DNA of 64,000 bases from positions 79,282,895 to 79,346,894 of the forward strand of contig OY294044.1 in NCBI GenBank assembly GCA_958510825.1, in the 5' to 3' direction. The first letter of the stretch is position 1. Every line of letters begins with the position of its first letter. Positions 31,868 through 42,205 of this stretch are shown here, in pieces. The notes beneath the pieces were generated by a model. It made no database searches. It worked only from the letters and a program-made list of their open reading frames with translations, and was not told the DNA's origin. A program made the position numbers and the translations under genes. Source of the stretch: Brachypterus glaber. Taxonomy: Eukaryota; Arthropoda; Insecta; Coleoptera; Kateretidae.

Positions 31868-32575
31868 CAGGGTGATCAGTAACTGCCATGCCAAAATTTA
31901 AAAGGTGATTCTACATCCAAAAATATGAAAAAAGTTTCTATAAAGGGCGGTCCGGAAATGAGCCCTAAGGGTGCTATGACCCTTCGAAGATGACATATTG
32001 AATTGTGAACAAATAGCATCAATAAAATTTTAATGCTGCAGGGTGATTCCTCATTTAAAACTGAGCAAAAAAGTATTCTTTATCTAAATTTAATATTAAA
32101 GGAGTAATAGACTTTTAAAAAGTAACGTTGATGGTGGCACAAAATGTTACTCTTAATTGCATTTTTTTTAAACGGTTGCTCCTACAGTGTTACACTAAAT
32201 GACATTTTTTATGTATTTTTACTCAAGAAATCTATATTTTTTAGAAAAATCCAAAAAAAGTACACATAAAAAAGTCTGGGGCAAAAATGTGTTAAGCCTC
32301 ATATATTTTTTCCGTCTAGGCTCTCTGGATAAATTCAAAAAAATTAATTAACATACACTTATTGCCCTTATTAGTACTGATATGCATGCAAAACCTCGTC
32401 GCTCCAGCTTAAAGGGTACCAGAGTTATTAATTAAAAACATTTTTATTACAATTTAAAAGGGCCGTAGCTCCCTTAGGGCTCATTTCCGAACCAACCTTT
32501 ATAGAAACTTTTTTTGATATTTTTGGATGTAGAATCACCTCTTAAATTTTGCTATGCCAGTTATTGATCACCCTG
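31868..32575. mobile_element. 708-bp CAGGGTGATCA MITE, TA-flanked
   Basis: CAGGGTGATCAGTAAC at the left and the matching inverse GTTATTGATCACCCTG at the right, with TA on both sides (31866-31867 and 32576-32577). Terminal repeats extend about 130 bp (including GGTGATTCTACATCCAAAAAT). The unique centre has no usable frame. Partial copies lie at 19920 and 39485. Confidence 0.8.
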
Positions 32576-32577
32576 TA

Positions 32578-33120
32578 TGTCTATAAGACGAGAGCCACAG
32601 ATATGTAGCGCCCAAAAATACGTAAAAGAAATATAGACTGGTTAAGATTAATTGACGTTTCTTTCTGTGGGCCTAATTTTTTAAGAGATTGTTTTTACTT
32701 TTATATTTTAGAATTCTAAAATTAAAAGTATTGAAATACACATTTTTTCATTGCCGTTAATAATATTAAAATAACACCCACTTAATATTATAATCAGTAA
32801 TTAATTAAATAATAAAAACAAATATCAACATAGTTTTTTGTACTATTTTAAATTTTAAATTAGAAAATTATATGTTCGCATAAAAATGTTACAACATTGA
32901 ACTATCAAAATACACATTTTTTAAATTTGTTTTTAATAGATATTTAATTTGAAGGCAGTTGTAGGTGTCAGTCATAGATATAGAATAATTTAAAACGTTT
33001 TTTAACAAAAGTGATGATGTCAGAATAACATATTAATCAGAAACATTCCATCGTGTGTAACTTAATTGTCGCAAATAAGAATAGTCTGGCTATCAAATTC
33101 GTGAAATAATATTTATTATG
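32578..33120. other. unassigned
   Basis: A+T-rich, nothing supported. Confidence 0.3.
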
Positions 33121-33748
33121 CAATACATACAGATAATAAGACAATTACCAGCTTTATTTTAAATAGATAAACTCAATAATAACCCCCGCGTGGCTTTTAC
33201 TTTATTGAGTGGATAATTATTTATTTTACCCACTCAACTGTCACTTGTCAAATTATTTTCTTGTAAATGTCATTAAAATTTTTAATAAAAATATATGAAT
33301 TCCTAAGCTATTTGTTGGATAAAACCTTGTATGGCACTCATGGGTAAACCGTTATTGCTCTCTCGAAAATTAACCTGCTTGGCTGCCGCCTCGCAGGTTA
33401 ATTTTCTCATGGGCAATATCTTACTTTACCCACTAGTACCATAAATAACTATTATCCAATACATACAGATAATAAGACAATTACCAGCTTTATTTTAAAT
33501 AGATAAACTCAATAATAACCCCCGCGTGGCTTTTGCTTTATTGAGTGGATAATTATTTATTTTACCCACTCAACTGTCACTTGTCAAATTATTATTTTCT
33601 TGTAAATGTCATTAAAATTTTTAATAAAAATATGAATTCCTAAGCTATTTATTGGATAAAACCTTGTATGGCTCTCATGGGTAAACCGATATTGCCCTCT
33701 CGAAAATTTACCTGCCTGGCTGCCGCCTCGCAGGTTAATTTTCTCATG
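33121..33748 (+). repeat. tandem pair of a 336-bp hairpin-bearing repeat
   Basis: Unit 1 (33121-33456) and unit 2 (33457-33748, truncated) both start CAATACATACAGATAATAAG and contain AACCCCCGCGTGGCTTTT, TCAACTGTCACTTGTCAAAT and, near the end, a hairpin with AAAATTAACCTGC arms and a GC-rich loop. An inverted third copy lies at 35324-35655. Confidence 0.8.
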
Positions 33749-33900
33749 CATAGAAAAAACGGATTCCTTGAACCAAGGACACGTGTCTTTGGATATTTTC
33801 AAAGCCATATTCTCTTGTTTCAAGGCTTTCTTTCTTGAACCTAAGTCAATGTCCTTGAATAAAGAGCGCGGATTTTTATTCCAAAATCCGTGCTCTTCAT
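33749..33900. repeat. CCTTGAACCAAGG array fragment and 15-bp hairpin
   Basis: Starts ATAGAAAAAACGGATTCCTTG, resembling the terminus of the ATCTTG-array element, and repeats CCTTGAACC, CAAGG and CTTGAATAAAG motifs. It ends with a hairpin at 33862-33897 (AAGAGCGCGGATTTT with its near-complement, 6-nt loop). Possibly a different member of the same element group. Confidence 0.5.
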
Positions 33901-34000
33901 TCAGTTTGAGGTTATGTTTTTTAAATATCTTAATTTATTAATTTCTTAATTCAGTTTAGTGTAGTTAGTGATAATTATGCCTGAATCGACCTTATATTTT

Positions 34001-34099
34001 CCACGTGAGTGAAGATTTAACATTTTAGACCGCGTTTTGCGGGCTTCGCGCTAGCGCGCTCATCCCGCAGGTCAAAAATGTTAAACTTCTCTCACTTGG
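34001..34099. repeat. 30-bp-arm hairpin with GC-rich loop
   Basis: CCACGTGAGTGAAGATTTAAC...GACC pairs with GGTC...TTAAACTTCTCTCACTTGG. The 38-nt loop is GC-rich and contains CGCGCTAGCGCG, a 12-bp perfect palindrome. Confidence 0.65.
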
Positions 34100-35066
34100 T
34101 AAATAATATACTATTTTTGGTTCCCTTGTGTTATTAATGGTCTAACAATTGTAACCTATCCCAGATGGTATTAAAAAAAATAAATGTGCGCAATAAAACA
34201 GTTCCTTTACCCTCGGGTCGTACACGTAATGCTGTACTTGTAATATGGTAGTATCTGTTCGCGATAACAAAAAATGCACCGAAAACGTGATTTCATTTGA
34301 AGGTTATGTTTGTGCAATAGTCACTAGATCTGTTGTAATCTGTAACGATCCCGTTGCTATTTTATTTATGGCTAAACACTTTGCATTACACACTGTAAAA
34401 AGAGTATGTTGATTTACATTTCACTAGTCTAAAAATTACAAAAATCTTCTCCAAGGACTAAACCTATCATGCCTTGAGTATTTGTATGTCCTGAAACCGA
34501 ATTTTTTACCGCGTAGTTTTCCAGTAAATCTCGGTTTTTATTAGATGAGGCTCGTATAGCCCAAAAAAGTAAACTTTTTTGGATCCATCTGAGGAAAAAT
34601 TTAAATCATGGGCTAGGGGGCTAGGGTCTGGGGATTACGTAAATGCCATACTTTAATGGTTTAATAAATATTTTTCTATTTTGCGACTCTTATAAGCTCA
34701 TAATCACACCCATTTTGCGTGTTCTTACAGGCACATAAGGTTCTCTACTTTTTTTTTCTGTTGGATTGACAACATACAAAAGCCTATCTCTTGACGTTAT
34801 GCGTGCAAATGTCAATGTCGATTTAAAGTTTAATTTTTTACAAAATTTTGTGTTTGGGTTATTTTTTACCGTGTTAAAATTGTGGACTGGTTAATTGCAG
34901 TGAAAAAAGAGGAGATGACTGTAAAATATATCAAAATATCATTTGTTCTTAGAATTTTAAACATAGTGTAAACTGTAATGCCAACCCAAAACAAAAATCC
35001 CTAATTCAGTCATCAATTTAAATGTAAGTTTTTTTAAATTTAAGAGCAAAATAGAAAAAATTGTAT
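34100..35066. other. unassigned
   Basis: No gene or repeat supported. Confidence 0.3.
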
Positions 35067-35126
35067 AAAACTTGTACTGGTGCGCTAAAAACGTATGTTA
35101 TGAAACTAGTACTTTAATGTACTATT
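35067..35126 (+). mobile_element. fragment of ATGAAGCTG MITE family (right half)
   Basis: AACTTGTACTGGTGCGCTAA followed by ATGTTATGAAACTAGTACTT matches the right arm of the copies at 7200 and 8435. Confidence 0.6.
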
Positions 35127-35130
35127 ATTA

Positions 35131-36391
35131 CACAGGACCACAAAAAAAATGTTAGTTTTTTTTGTAAATCAGTCTATATTTTTTCTACGTATTTTCCGCG
35201 CTGAAAACGAATATAAAAATGAAAAAGATTGTTGACCCTCAAAATCTTAAGATATAGCACACAGGCAAAAAAAAACCTCAAGATTTCAGAAAAAGTTTTT
35301 TTATGGAAATATTTTTAAATAAATAGTTATTTATGGTACTAGTGGGTAAAGTAAGATATTGCCCATGAGAAAATTAACCTGCGAGGCGTCAGCCAAGCAG
35401 GTTAATTTTCGAGAGGGCAATGTCGGTTTACCCATGAGTGCCATACAAGGTTTTATCCAATAAATAGCTTAGGAATTCATATTTTTATTAAAAATTTTAA
35501 TGACATTTACAAGAAAATAATTTGTCAAGTGACAGTTGAGTTGGTAAAATAAATAATTATCCACTCAATAAAGTAAAAGCCACGCGGGGGTTATTATTGA
35601 GTTTATCTATTTAAAATAAAGCTGGTAATTGTCTTATTATCTGTATGTATTGGATAAAATTATTTATATATTTATATATTTCATCAAAAATTTTATATAA
35701 ATAATGCAGATACAGCCTGTGGGTTTAACGTTGCAAAAGAAATATATCATAACATTGTCTGATACCCTTACCAGACTGTTTTCCTCAAGTTTTTTTAGCG
35801 ATTTAAACAAATTTAACAATAAAAGACTTCCCTGATCCCTAATTTGTTTCAAAGCCACAGTCAGTGGCAAAATTTTATCTTAGAGCTGGTAAAAACCGAA
35901 AATAATCTTTTTTTCTCGAAACTGGTAAACAAGCGTTTAAGAGATCATTCATTTTATAAATAGTAATAAATTTTCAATAAATAAAATGGCGTATTCAATA
36001 CGGTCGACAAAAATGAATGAAAAGTTATAATTATTTTTTTTTTTTCATAAATGCACTTATAAATATATTTATGAAAAAACTTATTAATTAATTAAAAATT
36101 ATAACTAATTATTTTTGTCCACCATATTGAATCTCCCATTTTATTTATTGAAAATTTATTACTACTTTTAAAATGGACGACCTCTTAAACGTTGGTTTAC
36201 GAGTTTTGCAAAAAAAAAGCTTATTTTCGGTTTTTACCAGTTTATGGTAAAATTTTGCCAATGTGCCTGTGGTTTTGAAACAAATTAGGGACCAGGGAGG
36301 TCTTTTATTGTCAAATTTGTATAAATCGCTAAAAAAACTTGAGAAAAACAGTCTGGTTAAGGGTATCAGACTTTTTTTTTGTGGTCCTGTG
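35131..36391. mobile_element. TTA-flanked foldback element (Harbinger-like), with inserts
   Basis: Ends CACAGGACCACAAAAAAAA and its inverse lie between TTA at 35128-35130 and 36392-36394. A TWA duplication is typical of PIF/Harbinger. The core 35757-36370 is a palindrome (GTCTGATACCCTTACCAGACTG on the left; centre near 36060). The left arm carries about 600 extra bp, including the 35324-35655 repeat, so it was invaded later. Confidence 0.65.
35324..35655 (-). repeat. inverted copy of the 336-bp hairpin-bearing repeat
   Basis: Reverse complement of the unit at 33121, including the hairpin at about 35376-35420 and the AAAAGCCACGCGGGGGTTAT word. It is located inside the TTA-flanked element. Confidence 0.8.
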
Positions 36392-36394
36392 TTA

Positions 36395-36867
36395 TCAATA
36401 ATTATAATCGGAGCATTGTGCTATTTATTAAATAATATTTATCATCAATCTTTATTTTTATGACTTTTAATAGGGCTATTTTAATATCACTTTATTACCA
36501 ATCTGTATTTAATTACATCATTTATAAGCCTTCTTTTTTAAAAAATCAATCTTAATAAAGTTTAATCTATGTCAGACACAGGGTGTCCGATAAAAAGTAA
36601 TATATTGATTTGTAATAACTTATTACTAATAAGCCTAGGCGCTCAGCTGGAATGGTCATCGTTATAGGCTGGAATTTTGTGAGGTGGTTGGGGAGAGCAT
36701 CAGGAAGTGACATCTGCAAGGATTTTGCTCAAACCCGGTACAAAGGACACATCAGACGACTCAAATATGCAAAAAATTCCTGGAAAGAAATGATCGTCAC
36801 AGATGATGTATGTAAATCGTCAGAGGGCTAGGTCGGTTCAAAAGGGGTGTCAGACGCCCTCAAAGTT
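36395..36867. other. left part of an inverted repeat pair
   Basis: 36669-36750 (around GGTTGGGGAGAGCATCAGGAAG) is inverted at about 38075-38155 with near-perfect match. CAGGGTGTCCGATAAAAAG at 36582 resembles an element edge. Confidence 0.5.
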
Positions 36868-37388
36868 GTAAAAAGTTACAAAAGTCTGCATAGGGCCATT
36901 TTTTTGCACAGCTATATACGAAAAAAATAGTGAAAAATTTTTGAAAAATGTCTGGTTTTGTTGAAATTTGGCATAAAGGCTTCTTTTGGTAATATTAATT
37001 GTCCGTATTATATGGCCGATTTTTTTTTATTTGCCAAAATTAACGAAAATATGGAACAAAACAAACAAAAATTGAGAGGAAAATAACCCATAACAGAATG
37101 GGTTGAACCCCTCAATTTTTGTTTGTTTTGTGCCATATTTTCTTTAATTTTGGCAAAATTAAAAAAATAAATGCGGCAGTTTTATTCGGACATTTTGAAT
37201 TTTAAGTTTTTGGGTATTGACCCGCATTTAGACTGCGAAAGGAAACCTTAATACCAAATTCCAGCTAAATCGGACCTTTGAAAAAAAAATTGAAGCACCC
37301 TAATGACGCGAAAATTTTTTTTTTCAGATTTTTCAATATTTTTTTCGTATTCAGCGGTGCAATAAAAACTGACTTTTGTCACTTTTTT
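36868..37388. mobile_element. ~520-bp palindrome
   Basis: Arms are readable from GTTACAAAAGTCTGC at the left to GTGACAAAAGTC-type sequence (inverse) at the right. The innermost arms (37033-37080 and 37107-37155, including AACAAAACAAACAAAAATTG) have a short loop. Confidence 0.6.
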
Positions 37389-37456
37389 TTTCTGGGTCTA
37401 ATTTGGATATTTTTTTTCTGTTGCGATTTTTCTTTCTTAAATATGCAATAGTTATT

Positions 37457-37565
37457 TATATACCAAGGGACTAAACTGGCTGTTTTAGTCCTGAGCGAGC
37501 GCAGCGAGCAAGGGAAACAAAAATGCCTGGGACTAAAACAGCCACGTTTAGTCCTGAGGTATATA
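37457..37565. repeat. GGACTAAA/TTTAGTCC hairpin with AGCGAGCGCAGCGAGC loop
   Basis: The arms (37457-37491 and 37529-37565) are inverted copies, and each arm is itself a small inverted repeat (GGACTAAAC...GTTTTAGTCC). The same word recurs singly at about 37976 and 38039. Confidence 0.65.
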
Positions 37566-38192
37566 CACTATTTTTTGCAGGACCAAACATAATTTAGGTA
37601 GGTAGATAAAATTAAAATTAAAAATCATGCGTCTAAAATCGGTTGTTTTATTTTCGTAATTTAATCAAGATGCCTATAAATTGCGAAATGTCAGTTTTCC
37701 GGCTATCGCGATTTCAATTGTTTTTTAATATGATTGACACAAATGTCAAAAAAATGGACGAAGATGATAAATTTTAAGTTATGTATAAATTTTTATAACA
37801 ATGTTATTTTTAAAGGTTTTCTTTGTTAAAATCAAATAAATTGGTTTGAATTTGAAAATTTATTACAAAACATCACCAAACCTAATTTTTGAACCAGCAA
37901 AGTACATAGTAAGTATAATATTTTAATATTATCAAGGTTGCCGTGATTTTTATTTCCTTGGGAGAAAAACGGCAAGTTTAGTCCCGAAAATGAAAGCGTA
38001 AAATTAGGTTTTAGTTTTGATGAAAAATAAATTATGTATGGGACTAAATAGTTCTTCTTCGTAAATCTGTAATTATTTTGACGTGTTCTTTGTACCGGTT
38101 TTGAGCAAAATCCCTCCAGATCACACTTCCTGATGCTCCCCCCAACCACTGCACAAAATTACAGCCGGAGGTACTATCATGGTACTATCATC
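37566..38192. other. right part of an inverted repeat pair
   Basis: Carries the inverse of 36669-36750 at 38075-38155. The remaining sequence is unassigned. Confidence 0.45.
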
Positions 38193-38214
38193 GGCCGCGA
38201 GGTACCTCGCGGCC
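38193..38214. repeat. 22-bp perfect GC palindrome
   Basis: GGCCGCGAGGT followed by its exact complement. It is 82% G+C in an A+T-rich background. Confidence 0.85.
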
Positions 38215-38934
38215 GCCAGCTCTTAGTCTATTACATTTGGAATTAAATAAAAAGATAAATTTTACAGAGAGAGATAAAAGTATAATTATAATTATTATGT
38301 TTTAAAATAAAATAATGCATATTTTAGTTAAAAATAACATTTTAAATTATGTTTTAAATTACATGCATGTTGGTAAAATATTTCTTTTTTATCTTTATCT
38401 CTATGTGTAAAGTATTTAGACATTACACACTAGGAATCCAACTTTTTATTTTTCAAAAAGTACTATCTTAAATTGAAGAACAAAGTAATAGTGTCCAACC
38501 CATAACAATGAAAATACCCCTTACAAATGGTCCAGGAAAAATTAAATCATGTAAAAACTTTTAAATGTACTTTTTTTAATATTTGCTTTGATTTTCTAAA
38601 AGGAATATTTCTCTTATTATTATTAAACATAATTACCAAATGAATAATGTACCCTAAACTTAGGTTTAGGTACCTTTTGGTTTTACCAAAAAACTTCTAC
38701 GATACGCCTCTCTTGAGGTGTACGCCGTACACTGTACGGTATGTACCATCATGATGCATTTACAGGATAAAGTGACTGCCCAAGTAGGTCAGTGTTATCA
38801 TTTATATTTTTTACCTTTGTTTTTTTTTTCTTTTTTTTTAACCGTCAATTAAATAAAAAAATAACCACATAAGTATAGACGATTTATCTCTGTAACAATA
38901 ACAAAATGTAATCTACACACAAAGAAAAAATATG
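38215..38934. other. unassigned
   Basis: Nothing supported. Confidence 0.3.
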
Positions 38935-39460
38935 GGAAACGGGTACCTTTGCTAGACGGGTGTAAAAATGAGGGAGTTTATAAAATATATCAAATTGACT
39001 TCACTTTTCCTATATTATTATACCTATGATTGAAATTTTACTAGTGTCAAAATTTGACATCTAATTAAAAATTGTTAAAATGTATCAAAAATTTTTAAAA
39101 TGCCTATATCTCGGAAACTAACAATCCTACGATAAAAATGATCACATATGTTTTTGTAGGGAATTAAACATTATTTTTATTTATGCAAAAAAAATGTCCT
39201 ACTATAAATAATAAGTGAGATATCGCTAAAAATTATAGTTTTTGTCCATTTTGCGCCCCTTTCCCTACGCGAATGTTAACCATATTTGATGTGACGTAAA
39301 CAGAAAAGGTCCTCAATCGTTTGCTGAAGGAAATTTTCAAATCGGACATTCCATTTAAAAGTTATAGGGTTTACATACAGACCGACAGACAGACAGACAC
39401 TTTTTATATTTTCTCGACGTATCATGACATATGACATTCTTAAACAGAAAATGCAAAAAA
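38935..39460 (+). repeat. dispersed repeat shared with 62575-63765
   Basis: Uninterrupted copy. It includes ACGGGTACCTTTGCTAGACG, GCCTATATCTCGGAAACTAA, GAGATATCGCTAAAAATTAT, AATCGGACATTCC and a (GACA)n word. The 62-kb copy is in reverse orientation and interrupted at least once. Confidence 0.65.
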
Positions 39461-39484
39461 AAAATTATTTATCCAGAGGAGTGC

Positions 39485-39923
39485 CTAGGGATAAAATGCA
39501 TTTTAACACATTTTTGCCCCAAACTTTTTTATGTAATTTTTTTCTGGATTTTTTGTAAAAAATATAGATTCCTTGAGTAAAAATACATAAAAATTGTCGT
39601 ATAGTGTAACACTATAGGAGCAACCGTTTTTTTTTAAATGCAATTAAGAGGAAGTAACATTTTGTGACACCAAAAATACTTTTACTTTTTAAAATTAAAT
39701 TTAGGTGTTTTGGTGAAGAATACTTTTTTGCTTATTTTCAGATGAAGAATCACCTTGCAGCATTAAAATTTTATTGGTGCTTTTTTTGTTCCCATTCTCC
39801 GTCTTCGAAGGCCCGTAGCTCCCTTAGGGCATTTTCGGACCAACCTCGATAGGAACTTTTTTTGATACTTTTGGATGTAGAATCACTTCTTAAATTTTGG
39901 CATTCCAGCTACTGATCACCCTG
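39485..39923 (-). mobile_element. partial CAGGGTGATCA-family MITE
   Basis: Matches the reverse of 31868-32330 and ends GATCACCCTG before TA at 39924. The other terminus is lost. Confidence 0.65.
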
Positions 39924-42062
39924 TATTTTTTCGAAATTTTAGTATACTGTAGAAATTTTCTGAGCTTGAGTCCGCTGTATCTCGTGAACTCATCTGATTA
40001 AAAAATGTTTTCTACAAAAGTTGCAGGAAATTTCATGCTCTATAACTTTTGTAACAGCTATTTTTAACCTAGGTGCCGCTCGAGAGAAGATATTCTCGAA
40101 AAACTGGTTTTCGGTACCATTTTTCCAATATGGCGGCGCGAGCGGCGGTCGCTCAAGGTCGAAAACTCGGAATATTAATGGGGATACCAAACTGTACCAA
40201 ATTAGAACGAAATTAGAACTCTCCTTGACCTTTTGCAACGAAAGCCTCCTTTTACAAATTCAGTGCCTGGCCTATGTTTCCACCCGTAAAAATTTAATAT
40301 TAAGGACTTACGTAATTCAAGTTTTAAATATTGATGGTTAATGTACTGGTCCAAATAAGATACATATTCAACTTTATTTAAGAAAAACACGATGCAAAAC
40401 ATGTGATTTAAATACTTGACATGCTTGCGGATATACCTACAAACTTTTGAGCTACTTGATCTAAATATTACGTACTTGTTTTTAGTTTTTAGTAATCATT
40501 TCTCCGTGTGTAGAAAACACCGGCTAAAAGTTACAAAACAATATGGATTATGTTATATTTAAATAATTATTTATTTAATGATTAATGAATGACAATGTAT
40601 AACAAAGGTTTATGAAAATTAGCATAATAATAATATTAATAAGTACATTATTGAAATAATATTTTGACCGTTCTCTTCCCGAGTCTCTTCCTAAGTTCCA
40701 AAAGACAATAAACCTTTGTGCATAATATTATAGTCTTACTAAGATATTATGACTAGACTAAACCCCTTGGAAAATCAACGGGAATAAAAACTAAAAACCA
40801 AGATTTTTAAGATAAATTAAGATAAATTGGGGTTTGCAAACCGTGTGATCCGGAAAACATCCCGAAAGAAAATATATACATTTTATCATACGAATGCATG
40901 CACGGCGACCTTGGATCAACTTTAAAACAAAAGTCCTTGCACCGATGGGATTTTTTCATAAATTTCTTCTACGATGTCTCACGAGTATTTATTGTCAATA
41001 TGAAAATGATCGGTAAAGGGATTCGTGAGATAAATCGAATTTTATTTGTTTTTACATTTTTTTCAGTGTATGTTTAATTTTTATTACGGATATCGAAAGA
41101 GTTTATTTTTTTAAGCAATTTTGTAGAATATCTTTGTTTTTATTTTAATTTGTTTCTAAATTATTTAAAATCAACATTGACAAAACTCATTTTTTAATCA
41201 AGTAACCTGTTGAGATATTTAAAATTTTTAGGTTCCTCATCAAAAGCTTTCGGCTAAGATTCATAAAAATTAAGGTGGGGTATTACCTAACCGTAAGGGG
41301 GCAAAGGGGGTAAAAATAATAAATATTTTCGAAAGCATTTTCGTTTTTGAAAAAGCAGCAGTATTTCTTTTCAACTAAATAAGTAAATCTGAACCAATTT
41401 TTTATTGTATTATAAGTTTACGTTCCCTTTTATTTTTGTGACCTTATTTTTAAAATAGTTGTTACAAAATAAAAATATAGATATTTACGTTTTAAAAATA
41501 ATACCCTCATCATCAATCACTTTTCGAAACAATGAGCATTCATGTTATTATGCTAAATACCTTTTATTTGATCCGGATTTATTAGTTTGACCTTGACGAA
41601 AGCTTTATAAACAAAATATAAACAATATACTGATTCGACACTTTTATTATATTTTCAACAGTGCAAAAAATTTTGTACCGAAGTACACACACAAAACGTA
41701 CCGTAAACTGAGGTGAGTTTGGCCGCCGGTTTGACTTTGTCTATATATACTGGGGTGAAAAATGTTTCATTTCCTGAGGGACGTAGCCCCGCGGTCTGTT
41801 AATTCCCGAATGAAAAATTAAATGTTTCAACGAGGTTTTTATATTATTTTATTCACAATTATACCTATTTATTTCACAATTGTTAATATATTTTTCACAA
41901 AATGGTGAATTTAGCTACAAAGTTTTGCTTTTGAAATGCTATTTATTATTGACAGTTTTAAAACATTTTTAAATATATTAAAAATATTAAATTTAAATAT
42001 TCATCCAACGTCAATAATAAATTTTTCTCTTTAAAAGTTAATAAAATAATAAGATATGTAAG
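39924..42062. other. unassigned
   Basis: A GC-rich spot at 40125-40155 (GGCGGCGCGAGCGGCGGTCG) stands out, but neither strand gives a convincing exon. No repeat is recognised in the rest. Confidence 0.3.
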
Positions 42063-42148
42063 GGAACGTTCAAGTATTACGTAACGCAAATTTTGATCAT
42101 TTTGGACCCCCTCCCCCCTAGGAGCGTTACGTAATACTTGAACGTTCC
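42063..42148. mobile_element. small complete GGAACGTTCAAGTATTACG palindrome
   Basis: 86 bp. Ends GGAACGTTCAAGTATTACGT and its inverse, 25 bp or so, enclose a C-rich centre (GGACCCCCTCCCCCC). It appears to be the complete minimal form of the family found as fragments elsewhere. Confidence 0.7.
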
Positions 42149-42201
42149 GTAATTACTTTGTTAAATTACCAGCAGAGGCAGCACTTGTCAGTTTCATCTT
42201 T
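42149..42201. other. host sequence between palindrome and gypsy insertion
   Basis: 53 bp of ordinary sequence. It continues after the retrotransposon at 52451. Confidence 0.5.
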
Positions 42202-42205
42202 CAAT
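42202..42205. repeat. target site duplication CAAT, left
   Basis: Matches 52447-52450. A 4-bp duplication is typical for gypsy integrases. Confidence 0.85.

Noticed and set aside
33121..33748. CRISPR-like array
   Set aside because: Only two tandem 336-bp units and no spacer structure. The genome is eukaryotic.
37832..38149. 105-codon minus-strand frame
   Set aside because: It runs through one arm of an inverted repeat. No domain.
40021..40341. 106-codon frame over the GC-rich spot at 40.1 kb
   Set aside because: Overlapping frames exist on both strands and no motif is recognisable.
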